A stretch of 9,134 nucleotides of DNA from Roseburia sp. CAG:303 (GCA_000437755.1 FR900166.1:57745-66878), one strand, 5' to 3'. Positions 1 to 6,322 are shown, numbered from the stretch's first letter. A program made the numbers and translations. The notes: a model not told the origin generated them from the sequence alone.

Positions 1-579
1 CTCCGCTGCCACCCCGGATTTCCATGCCATTCCGGAAGCTACCTTTATTGCATTGAGCAGATAATCAGACAATGACGGACGGTATACATAAAACCATTTA
101 TAATATAGTCTTACCTGGTATACCCTTGCTTCTTCCTCCAACATAGGATCCGCATTTTCATATCCTGACAGGGTATTTTCGTAGATAACCGGAAATACCA
201 CCAGAAAGGAGATCCACACGGCCAGATTCCCGGAACCGGTCCAGATTAACAACATCACAACAAAAGATGCTACAGGGATAGCCTTTAATACTGCCAGAAA
301 TGGTTTTACCAGATCTTTTAACGGGCGAATAAAAAATGCCAGACTCGCCAGTACAAATCCGGCAAGAAAAGCTGCCAGAAAGCCTTTGCAGATACGGGTA
401 ACCGACGATAGGATGATAAAACGGAAACGTTCTTTTTGCACCTCTTCCAGCAGGACCGCAAACACACGCTCCGGTGAGGGCAGCAGAATTTCATTACCTG
501 TTTTAAAACAGGCAAACTGCCATACTGCAAAGATGAGCAGTATGGCAGTTCCTTTCCTTAAGACTTTATTCAGCTTCAT
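1..579 (-). CDS. ABC transporter permease, SsuC/TauC-like (3' end cut off by window edge)
   Basis: This is the inner-membrane permease of an ABC importer. Its substrate-binding protein is the gene just upstream, and its ATPase is not in the window. 193 residues are visible of a family length near 250. Hydrophobic helices lie at about residues 8-25, 57-84, 93-113 and 118-134. The cytoplasmic loop that docks the ATPase is recognisable at about 148-170 (EEEARVY, then FxxxxRP). It is degenerate: in the usual EAA-x3-G pattern the Gly position is Gln155, and the later LP is RP. The ATG at 577-579 overlaps the stop of the preceding gene by 14 bases, which suggests translational coupling; a GGGAG lies 12 bases upstream. 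Codons 10-28 contain two strong inverted repeats, listed separately. The fold assignment is firm and the substrate is unknown. Confidence 0.85.
   Translation of the reverse strand, partial: MKLNKVLRKGTAILLIFAVWQFACFKTGNEILLPSPERVFAVLLEEVQKERFRFIILSSVTRICKGFLAAFLAGFVLASLAFFIRPLKDLVKPFLAVLKAIPVASFVVMLLIWTGSGNLAVWISFLVVFPVIYENTLSGYENADPMLEEEARVYQVRLYYKWFYVYRPSLSDYLLNAIKVASGMAWKSGVAAE
497..512. repeat. Perfect 16-bp palindrome next to the stem-loop
   Basis: CCTGTTTTAAAACAGG reads the same on both strands. It lies two bases beyond the 14-bp stem-loop, within permease codons 23-28. As DNA it has the form of a dimeric repressor site; as RNA it could make a small 6-bp hairpin with a TTAA loop. I cannot assign a binding protein. 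Only the symmetry itself is seen. Confidence 0.7.
515..550 (-). repeat. Perfect 14-bp inverted repeat (stem-loop) inside the permease gene start
   Basis: The arms at 515-528 and 537-550 (AACTGCCATACTGC and its exact complement) are separated by 8 bases. In mRNA they would form a 14-bp hairpin about 30 bases after the permease start codon, spanning codons 10-22 of its first membrane helix. No U-run follows on the minus strand, so it is not a classical intrinsic terminator. It sits at the binding-protein/permease junction. Such a structure could protect the upstream message or damp permease translation, but that role is inference. Confidence 0.85.
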
Positions 580-1600
580 AATAGAAATCATCTCCCGGAA
601 GCTTTCCGCCAACGGATTCCGGCTGCATGTCATATAACACGGTGAGATATCCCGATAATGCCGTCTTCATCTCTTTTCCATCGATATAAGTAATACTGCA
701 TAATGGCATTGCTTTTTGTGCAATCGCTGCTTTAGCAAGAATTCCGTATTTTACTACAAGTTCTGCCGCAGATTCTGTTTCTGTATTCGCATATTCCGCA
801 GAAGCTTCCTGTTCTTTCAGGAATGTGCTGACTGCCTGTGGATGTGACTTTAAAAATGCGGAACGCACAACCGTCACACCGGTTACCACACTACTGTCTT
901 TTTCTACGGATTTCCATTCTTCTCCGATATCAATCCGTACACCAAGATCCGGATCCTGTATACAGGCTGATGTCGCAAACGGCTGCGGCAACAGACCGCA
1001 GGCTTCCTTATCCTGGGAAAGGGCTGCTGCTACTTCTGTGGCTTCGGATTTGTATTCTACAGTAACATCCTTTTCTGTCAGCCCATTTGCCTTTAACAGA
1101 TAGGAAAGTACATAATCCGGTGTTGTTCCCTTTCCCGGAAGATAAATGGTTTTCCCCTTTAAATCACTGATTTTGGAAATCTTTGAATTTCCAGATAAAA
1201 GATACAGCACACTGCCGGTATTAATATCAAGCACCTTAAGTTCCCCATCCATCTTCTGATAAAGGGTTGCCGCAAGATTTGCCGGAATCAGGGCAATATC
1301 CAGGTCTCCCTTTATCAGCAGGGGAAGCAATGAGGATGCATCTGTTTCCATTGTAAATTCATAGGAATTTTCTGTCTCAGCACTGTCATTTAAGTCCATA
1401 AGATGTACAAGTCCCATGGAAGTCGGTCCTTTCAGGGACCCCACCCGGATTGTTACACTTTCTTCCTGAACAGTTGTTTCCTGTGCTCCACTGTTATTCT
1501 TATTTTCCGTCTCCTTTTTTGCACATCCTGCCAAAATCGAAATAAGCAGGATTCCTGTAAGTACGATGGTTAAAAATCTTGATTTTCCAATTAGCCTCAT
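566..1600 (-). CDS. ABC transporter substrate-binding lipoprotein, SsuA/TauA/NMT1-like
   Basis: This 344-aa protein is a periplasmic-type binding protein anchored to the outer face of the membrane. The N-terminus is a lipoprotein signal: basic residues (R2, K6, R8), a hydrophobic stretch 9-24, and lipobox LAGC with the lipidated Cys26. A Thr/Glu/Asn-rich tether follows. The mature domain starts with a VRVGSLKGPTSMGLVHLM segment and continues with patterns typical of the SsuA/TauA/NMT1 group (a DLDIALIPANLA segment near 99-110, a DLKGKTIYLPGKGTTPDYVL segment near 150-165, and QPFA). Family members bind sulfonates, taurine, thiamine precursors and other small molecules, so the ligand cannot be read off. 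Its AGGAG (1609-1613) lies in the last codons of metH and its ATG is 3 bases past the metH stop. Co-transcription with metH hints at a methionine-, sulfur- or cofactor-related substrate. Confidence 0.85.
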   Translation of the reverse strand: MRLIGKSRFLTIVLTGILLISILAGCAKKETENKNNSGAQETTVQEESVTIRVGSLKGPTSMGLVHLMDLNDSAETENSYEFTMETDASSLLPLLIKGDLDIALIPANLAATLYQKMDGELKVLDINTGSVLYLLSGNSKISKISDLKGKTIYLPGKGTTPDYVLSYLLKANGLTEKDVTVEYKSEATEVAAALSQDKEACGLLPQPFATSACIQDPDLGVRIDIGEEWKSVEKDSSVVTGVTVVRSAFLKSHPQAVSTFLKEQEASAEYANTETESAAELVVKYGILAKAAIAQKAMPLCSITYIDGKEMKTALSGYLTVLYDMQPESVGGKLPGDDFYYEAE

Positions 1601-1603
1601 TTT

Positions 1604-4015
1604 TTATGCTCCTATTACTTTTCTGGCTATTTCTACGGTTTCCCTTGCATCCTTTGCATAATAATCAGCACCGATCTGCTGTGCGTAATCAGCCGTTAAT
1701 ACCGCTCCGCCCACAACAACCTTTGCCGGAACATTATTTTCACGCAGCAGCTTTATGGTTTCCTCCATGGATACCAGTGTTGTTGTCATAAGAGCTGACA
1801 GCCCGACAAGTTCTGCCTTATACTCAATCGCAGCATCCACAACTTTCTGGTAATCAACATCTTTTCCCAGATCTATGACATTATATCCGTAGTTTTCCAG
1901 CAATACCTTTACAATATTCTTTCCAATATCATGAATATCTCCCTTTACGGTTGCCAGAACGATATTTCCCTTTGCCGCCGGTGCGTTGTCTTCCTTCATC
2001 ATTTTGTTTTTAATAACATCAAAGCAGGCTGTTGCAACACCAGCTGACAGAATCAGCTGCGGAAGAAAAATCTTTCCTTTTTCAAATTCTGTTCCGACTT
2101 TGTCCAGTGCCGGAATCAGAATCTCATTGATAATTTCCATGGAATCTTTCTTCTCTTCTTCAATTAGGATAGACGTATATCTGCTTCCTTCACTTTTTAA
2201 TCCATTTTCCAATGCATTCTTTAATTTTCCCGCTGTGGAATCATCCTGCTGTGTCTGTTCCGCCGCTGCCTGGTTCTTATTATCGGAAACGGTTTTCATA
2301 ACGACCCCTGCATAATTTGCCACATAATCCCTTGAATCCCTGTCATAACCTGCAAGTAGTTTATATGCCCGGAATGCTCCCATCATGGATGCAATGTTCG
2401 GATTCATAATCGGCAGGGTAAGACCATTTTCCAACGCCATGGTTAAAAATGTATGATTAATCAGTTCTCTGTTTGGCAGACCGAATGATATATTAGATAC
2501 CCCGAGAACCGTTTTCAGTCCCAGTTCCTCTGTCACCCGCTTTAACGAGCTAAGTGTCTCCTTGACTCCATCCTGCTCCGCACTTGCCGTTAAGGTCAGA
2601 CAGTCAATAATAACATCCTCTTTCGGAATTCCATATTCCTGTGCTCTTGCAAGAATTCTCTGTGCAATCTCAAAACGTCCCTGTGCTGTCTTTGGAATTC
2701 CGTTTTCATCCAGTGCAAGACCAATCACACACGCACCGTATTTCTTTGCCAATGGCAGGATTGTTTCCAGTGACTTTTCCTCGCCGTTTACGGAATTTAA
2801 AATCGGTTTTCCGTTATAAACCCGGAGTGCAGCTTCGATAACTTCCGGAATGGTGGAATCAATCTGGAGCGGAGCATCCGTAATTCCCTGAAGTTCCTTT
2901 AATACCGATACCATCATTTCTTTTTCATTGATTCCCGGAAGTCCGACATTTACATCCAGAATCTCAGCACCTGCTTCCGTCTGCTCTACGGCCTGATTTA
3001 AGATATAGTCAATGTCATGATTCAACAAAGCTTCTTTAAATCTCTTCTTGCCAGTCGGATTAATACGCTCTCCGATAACACGCGGCTCTGATAATTCAAC
3101 CGTACAGGTTGCCGAGCAAACCACCGGACGGACAATTTTCTGTTTTGCCTGCGGAAATTCTGTCCGGGCAAGAACTTTCTTTAATTCGCTGATAAATGTT
3201 TCATCCGTACCACAGCATCCGCCAAAATATTTTACATAATGTACCGCTGATTTTGCCGATTCCTCTGCAAATTCTTCTGCCGAAATATTGTATTCATTCG
3301 TCACAGGATCCGGAAGACCTGCATTCGCCTTTAAAATCAGCGGAAGGTTTGTCCATTTGGTCATTTCTTCCAGAACCGTATATAATTCTTTTGGTCCTAA
3401 GGAACAGTTTACACCGATTGCTTCCACGCCCAGACCTTCCATGGTTTTTGCCATGGCTGAAATCGACACGCCGGTAAATGTTCTCATATTTTCTTCAAAC
3501 GTCATAGTACAGAGAATCGGGAGAGAAGTATTTTCTTTTGCTGCAAGTACGGCAGCTTTTAATTCCAGCAGGTCTGTCTGTGTTTCAAAAACAACCAGAT
3601 CGGCTCCTGCATTCTCTCCTGCCACCAGCATTTCTTTGTAATATGCATAGGCAGATTCAAAGGAAAGTGTTCCTGTTGGCTCTAACAGCTGTCCGATCGT
3701 TCCGATATCCAGTGCCACCAGACAGTCACTTCCCTTACAGGCTTTCCTTGCAATCCGTATGCCGGCAGACACAAGCGTTTCCACCGAATATTCGGAATGG
3801 CTGAGTTTGTAGCCGTTTGCTCCGAAGGTATTGGCATACACAATATCCGAACCCGCCTGTATGTATAATCTGTGTACTTCCTCTACGATATCCGGATTTG
3901 TGATATTCAGTTCTTCCGGAATGCCTCCGATTTTCAGTCCGCGCTTCTGAAGCATTGTTCCCATTGCTCCGTCCAGCAATATATACTTTTTCTTCTGTAA
4001 TGTTTTAAAATCCAC
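1604..4015 (-). CDS. metH: Cobalamin-dependent methionine synthase core (MetH without reactivation domain)
   Basis: A cytosolic enzyme that moves the methyl group of 5-methyltetrahydrofolate via cob(I)alamin to homocysteine, giving methionine. In 803-aa numbering the homocysteine domain spans about 5-290, with zinc ligands Cys204 (VNCSLGP) and Cys267/Cys268 (GGCCGT). The pterin-binding domain spans about 310-575 (GERINPTG, DVNVGLPG, QIDST, NSVNGEE). An Ala/Gln-rich linker follows, then the helical cap and cobalamin-binding domain: DIHDIGKN with the cobalt-ligand His695, GLSALMTTT, and VVGGA near 767. It stops there, so the C-terminal reactivation domain of the roughly 1,200-aa E. coli enzyme is absent; the upstream gene supplies it. 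I chose GTG at 4013-4015 because AGAGAGGTGA lies at ideal spacing. The GTG at 4022-4024 (806 aa) falls inside that Shine-Dalgarno sequence. The gene overlaps the upstream stop by 11 bases. Confidence 0.95.
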   Translation of the reverse strand: MDFKTLQKKKYILLDGAMGTMLQKRGLKIGGIPEELNITNPDIVEEVHRLYIQAGSDIVYANTFGANGYKLSHSEYSVETLVSAGIRIARKACKGSDCLVALDIGTIGQLLEPTGTLSFESAYAYYKEMLVAGENAGADLVVFETQTDLLELKAAVLAAKENTSLPILCTMTFEENMRTFTGVSISAMAKTMEGLGVEAIGVNCSLGPKELYTVLEEMTKWTNLPLILKANAGLPDPVTNEYNISAEEFAEESAKSAVHYVKYFGGCCGTDETFISELKKVLARTEFPQAKQKIVRPVVCSATCTVELSEPRVIGERINPTGKKRFKEALLNHDIDYILNQAVEQTEAGAEILDVNVGLPGINEKEMMVSVLKELQGITDAPLQIDSTIPEVIEAALRVYNGKPILNSVNGEEKSLETILPLAKKYGACVIGLALDENGIPKTAQGRFEIAQRILARAQEYGIPKEDVIIDCLTLTASAEQDGVKETLSSLKRVTEELGLKTVLGVSNISFGLPNRELINHTFLTMALENGLTLPIMNPNIASMMGAFRAYKLLAGYDRDSRDYVANYAGVVMKTVSDNKNQAAAEQTQQDDSTAGKLKNALENGLKSEGSRYTSILIEEEKKDSMEIINEILIPALDKVGTEFEKGKIFLPQLILSAGVATACFDVIKNKMMKEDNAPAAKGNIVLATVKGDIHDIGKNIVKVLLENYGYNVIDLGKDVDYQKVVDAAIEYKAELVGLSALMTTTLVSMEETIKLLRENNVPAKVVVGGAVLTADYAQQIGADYYAKDARETVEIARKVIGA

Positions 4016-4697
4016 AACGTTCACCTCTCTGTCTAAATTTACACCGTTCCCGCATATTACAGGATATGCATCCTTTCCGGGATGATTTTATCTCGGTTTT
4101 ACTTATGCCGATAATACATGCTACGGTTTTTCGTGGAAACATGATAAGGCTGTCGCTGATTCCGACTCCGATCCGCTTTTCACTTTCCAGAAGCTGCAAT
4201 GCAGCCTTTTCCTCCTGAAGCGGAAGATCCCCGTATCCGTATCCATACCGCCATGTAAAATATGATTTTCCATATACTTTTTCATACTCATTCCGGATAA
4301 TGTCCTCTGCCTTATCGCACACCTGTTCTATAGCGACTCCGGCCATCGCATCCATAATCACAGCCATTGCCATATCAGAAATTTCATATTTCCTGATTAA
4401 TCTGTCAATCGTATCAGACAGAGTCGCACACAATAAGATGGCATGTTCGCAGCCGTCTAAATGTTCCCGGATGGAATTTCCCGAAAGGTGCAGCGTCGTA
4501 CCTGCCAGTCCTATCTTCTGTCCATCTTTTGTCAGCTCAAAAATCCGGTATACAAACCTCGGATTTGCCTGCGAACATATCTGTCTGGAACAATCTTCCA
4601 TCATTGCCTTTACCCTGTCATCCGGAGTGCCTGTCCCATATCCTAAATATCGGGCACCTTCCATGTAATTTAATTCTGTTAATGTAATCTGTCCCAC
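4005..4697 (-). CDS. Stand-alone methionine synthase reactivation-domain protein with Cys-rich tail
   Basis: A 230-aa protein related to the C-terminal S-adenosylmethionine-binding domain of long MetH enzymes (Met_synt_B12 family). That domain reductively methylates cob(II)alamin after accidental oxidation. Visible hallmarks are R150-x3-G154-Y155-x-D157, matching the SAM-binding R-x3-GY of the family, and SDSLIMFP (181-188), matching its S-x-M-x-P segment. The N-terminal EGARYLGY motif is typical of the short, separate form; Thermotoga maritima is a known case of a split enzyme. The tail carries Cys210, Cys213, Cys219 and Cys228 (C-x2-C-x5-C-x8-C) in a basic setting, possibly a metal or Fe-S site. 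The GTG start at 4695-4697 is chosen because AGGAG lies 7 bases upstream. A longer TTG start at 4757 lacks a ribosome site and would run through the small gene upstream. The 3' end overlaps metH. Confidence 0.88.
   Translation of the reverse strand: MGQITLTELNYMEGARYLGYGTGTPDDRVKAMMEDCSRQICSQANPRFVYRIFELTKDGQKIGLAGTTLHLSGNSIREHLDGCEHAILLCATLSDTIDRLIRKYEISDMAMAVIMDAMAGVAIEQVCDKAEDIIRNEYEKVYGKSYFTWRYGYGYGDLPLQEEKAALQLLESEKRIGVGISDSLIMFPRKTVACIIGISKTEIKSSRKGCISCNMRERCKFRQRGERCGF
4021..4029 (-). promoter_or_regulatory. Ribosome binding site that decides the metH start
   Basis: GAGAGGTGA on the minus strand closely matches the 16S anti-Shine-Dalgarno complement. Its GAGG core is 8 bases from the GTG at 4013-4015. 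The alternative GTG at 4022-4024 is part of the site itself and could not use it. The site lies inside the last codons of the upstream reactivation-protein gene, so the two genes are probably translationally coupled. Confidence 0.7.
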
Positions 4698-4704
4698 AAT
4701 TAAG

Positions 4705-4709
4705 CTCCT
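4705..4709 (-). promoter_or_regulatory. Ribosome binding site fixing the reactivation-protein start
   Basis: AGGAG on the minus strand is 7 bases from the GTG at 4695-4697 and begins 4 bases after the stop of the 46-aa gene. No comparable site precedes the alternative TTG at 4757 or the ATG at 4664. This supports a 230-aa product. Confidence 0.7.
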
Positions 4710-4713
4710 GATT

Positions 4714-4854
4714 TTATTTTCTGCAAAATAAATTAAATCCCAATAATAACATCCCAATAATAACGCAAATCACAAAAAAATTACATTCCATCTGCATTCC
4801 GATGACAATGCCGACAGCCATCCAAAATAAAATAAATCCACAAATTTTCTGCAT
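4714..4854 (-). CDS. Small two-helix membrane protein (46 aa), unknown function
   Basis: A short gene reading MQKICGFILFWMAVGIVIG at its start and ending GFNLFCRK. Two hydrophobic stretches, about residues 4-20 and 25-43, are separated by a short polar turn (QMECN), and the tail is basic: a helical hairpin in the membrane with both ends probably cytoplasmic. AGGA (4863-4866) is 8 bases from the ATG. The stop is 16 bases before the next start, the same spacing as elsewhere in this gene string, and the ORF fills what would otherwise be the only long gap (4698-4893). From memory, small proteins with a CGFILFW start and an LLG(Y/F)NLFC end are common in related Clostridia, but I could not search. 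Function is unknown; location next to gerW allows a sporulation or envelope role. It contains a perfect 14-bp tandem repeat. Confidence 0.72.
   Translation of the reverse strand: MQKICGFILFWMAVGIVIGMQMECNFFVICVIIGMLLLGFNLFCRK
4737..4764 (-). repeat. Perfect 14-bp tandem duplication inside the small membrane gene
   Basis: GTTATTATTGGGAT occurs twice head to tail (minus strand 4764-4751 and 4750-4737), within codons 31-40 of the 46-aa protein. The unit is not a multiple of three, so loss of one copy would change the frame and reach TAA directly after codon 35, cutting the second helix short. It may be coincidence in an Ile/Leu/Gly-rich helix. Confidence 0.85.
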
Positions 4855-4893
4855 TCTGCTTTTCCTGAAATATGAATTATTATATTATATGCA

Positions 4894-5343
4894 TTACTGG
4901 TTATTTTCTTCCTTTGTTACAGCATCCAGGATTTCTTTCTCTGAGAGTTCATCCTTTTCTTTTTCGTTTCCATTATCTTTAAAACGATCGATCAGATCTG
5001 GTATCATATCCAGAATCTTGGTAACAGTATCCTGATTTTTAATATTTACCAGCTTGGTTGTTCCATTGTGTATCACAAGAATTGCACTCGGAGACATTTT
5101 GACTCCCATTCCGCCCTGTGAGCTCTGGGAACTGTTATCTCTTGTTCCACTTCCGTTTGTACCCTGTACTCCGTTTTTCTTTGCACCGGCTGCCATGCCA
5201 AAGCTTACATCTACAAGCGGCAGTATAATGGTATCCCCAATTGTCACAGCATCTCCCACAACTGTTTTCGTTGAAAACACTCCTGACATTCCGCTGAAAA
5301 GGGACTGTACGGTTCCGTTAAAATCATTCTTATTTTCTGCCAT
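4894..5343 (-). CDS. gerW: Spore protein GerW/YtfJ family
   Basis: A 149-aa member of the GerW (YtfJ) family. In Bacillus subtilis the protein is made in the forespore and is needed for normal germination. Family signatures are KTVVGDAVTIGDTIILPLVDVSFG (25-48, written here as two joined parts: a GD-V--G hairpin then the ILPLVDVSFG strand), a flexible Gly/Ser/Asn/Gln-rich segment (58-80), and a conserved hydrophobic strand SPSAILVI (84-91). The C-terminus (120-149) is highly charged. The start is the ATG at 5341-5343 because GGAGG (5352-5356) sits 8 bases upstream. An earlier ATG at 5358 contains that site and would add five residues. It follows the DUF2953 gene by 16 bases, the same pairing as ytfI-ytfJ in B. 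subtilis, which strengthens both calls. Confidence 0.92.
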   Translation of the reverse strand: MAENKNDFNGTVQSLFSGMSGVFSTKTVVGDAVTIGDTIILPLVDVSFGMAAGAKKNGVQGTNGSGTRDNSSQSSQGGMGVKMSPSAILVIHNGTTKLVNIKNQDTVTKILDMIPDLIDRFKDNGNEKEKDELSEKEILDAVTKEENNQ

Positions 5344-5351
5344 CTGAACAA

Positions 5352-5356
5352 CCTCC
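5352..5356 (-). promoter_or_regulatory. Ribosome binding site fixing the gerW start
   Basis: GGAGG on the minus strand is 8 bases from the ATG at 5341-5343. It overlaps the alternative ATG at 5356-5358, which therefore is unlikely to be the start. It lies in the 16-base gap after the DUF2953 stop codon. Confidence 0.7.
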
Positions 5357-5359
5357 ATC

Positions 5360-6322
5360 TTATAAATTCTGAATCAGTGTTATAAATTCTTTTAATTTCT
5401 TATTTCTATAAAAAGATATACCATAGTATATCAGATTTATCAATCTTATTCTTCCTTTGCACCGGATTTCTCCCTCTAATAGCTCGTGTTCAAAATCAGG
5501 CTCCAGGATCAGTTTTCCTTCATATTTTCCATACAACAGGCATAACAAGGCATAACAGACCCCGGTTTCATCCGGTTCTGAAAATCCGAATTTTACATCT
5601 GCCTTCAATTTTACCGGCATGATATGGCGGAATAATTTCTTACAGGTAAGAATCACTTCGCCTTTTGCCCGCTGTGCTTCCTCGTCTGCCAGAAAATCAA
5701 ATATCTTTTCTTTTTTACTTTTCAGGGATTCTATTAATTTACTTATTTTTTCTTTCTTCTGTATTGCCCTTTTTATGGCATTTCGGATTCGTAAAATTCT
5801 TTTCTTTATTTTTCTGATTCTATTCTGTATTGTATCAGAAATCTTTTCAAATATGCTTTTTCCCGGAAGTTTTCCTGTTTTTTCCTGCAGCTCTTCTGTA
5901 TTCTGCGGCGGTCCGCTGATTTCCTGTATCTGAAGTGTTTCTTTGTGCTGACTGCTGGTGGTACTTTTTAACCGTTCTTTTGCTTCCGGTGCAGAAGTTT
6001 TTGCGGTTTTGTATTCTGTCCGGTTCTTCTGCTTTTTCTGTTTTTTTCTTCCCTGTTTTCTCTTTTCCAGATCTACTTTTTTTCCAAATATCCGGAATTG
6101 TATGCCGGGATTTTCTCCTGTTAAAAAAAATGGGCAGCTGACGATATGCATAAGCCATGTGATTTTCCCCTCTGCCACCCGGCAATTCTCCCGGAAACAC
6201 CCGTAAAACCGGTATCTCACCGGTACAAAGAGCAGTATGCCAAGGACTGCAATGACAATAGCCAACACAATCAGTAATATAATGCCTATTATTTTTAAAA
6301 TCATTAACAGAATCCCCAACAT
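5360..6322 (-). CDS. DUF2953 (YtfI-like) membrane-anchored protein
   Basis: A 320-aa protein with one very hydrophobic N-terminal helix (about 2-34), then VRYRFYG at the membrane edge. A long Lys/Arg-rich region (81-105) and a basic helical region (156-207, ending in KSKKEKI) follow. The family's C-terminal part is at about 220-310: the FGFSEPDETG segment (245-254), the EPDFEHELLEGEI segment (274-286) and GRIRLINLIYYG. These match the pattern of DUF2953 proteins encoded next to gerW in spore formers. The biochemical role is not known; a sporulation or germination link is inferred from the neighbour. GAGGA (6329-6333) lies 6 bases before the ATG. The stop of the previous gene is 13 bases upstream. 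The overlapping frame at 5847-6335 is a shadow. Confidence 0.85.
   Translation of the reverse strand: MLGILLMILKIIGIILLIVLAIVIAVLGILLFVPVRYRFYGCFRENCRVAEGKITWLMHIVSCPFFLTGENPGIQFRIFGKKVDLEKRKQGRKKQKKQKNRTEYKTAKTSAPEAKERLKSTTSSQHKETLQIQEISGPPQNTEELQEKTGKLPGKSIFEKISDTIQNRIRKIKKRILRIRNAIKRAIQKKEKISKLIESLKSKKEKIFDFLADEEAQRAKGEVILTCKKLFRHIMPVKLKADVKFGFSEPDETGVCYALLCLLYGKYEGKLILEPDFEHELLEGEIRCKGRIRLINLIYYGISFYRNKKLKEFITLIQNL

Noticed and set aside
318..530. 70-aa minus-strand frame in the permease region
   Set aside because: The true permease frame starts at 579 and stays open to base 1 with membrane helices and the docking loop; this frame is a shadow.
955..966. 12-bp palindrome CCTGTATACAGG in the binding-lipoprotein gene
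   Set aside because: About two perfect 12-bp palindromes are expected by chance in 9 kb, and it lies mid-gene with no other signal.
1425..1440. GGTCC/GGACC short inverted repeat in the lipoprotein gene
   Set aside because: Only a 5-bp stem with no U-run, mid-gene; expected by chance.
4879..4889. Two overlapping TATAAT sequences on the minus strand just after gerW, a possible promoter for the small membrane gene and methionine genes
   Set aside because: No acceptable -35 hexamer lies 16-18 bases upstream and there is no TGn extension; the stretch is simply AT-rich. Only 5'-end mapping could revive it.
4698..4900. Cobalamin or S-box riboswitch ahead of the methionine genes
   Set aside because: The region is filled by the 46-aa gene and a 39-base gap; there is no room for a riboswitch and none of its conserved boxes are seen.
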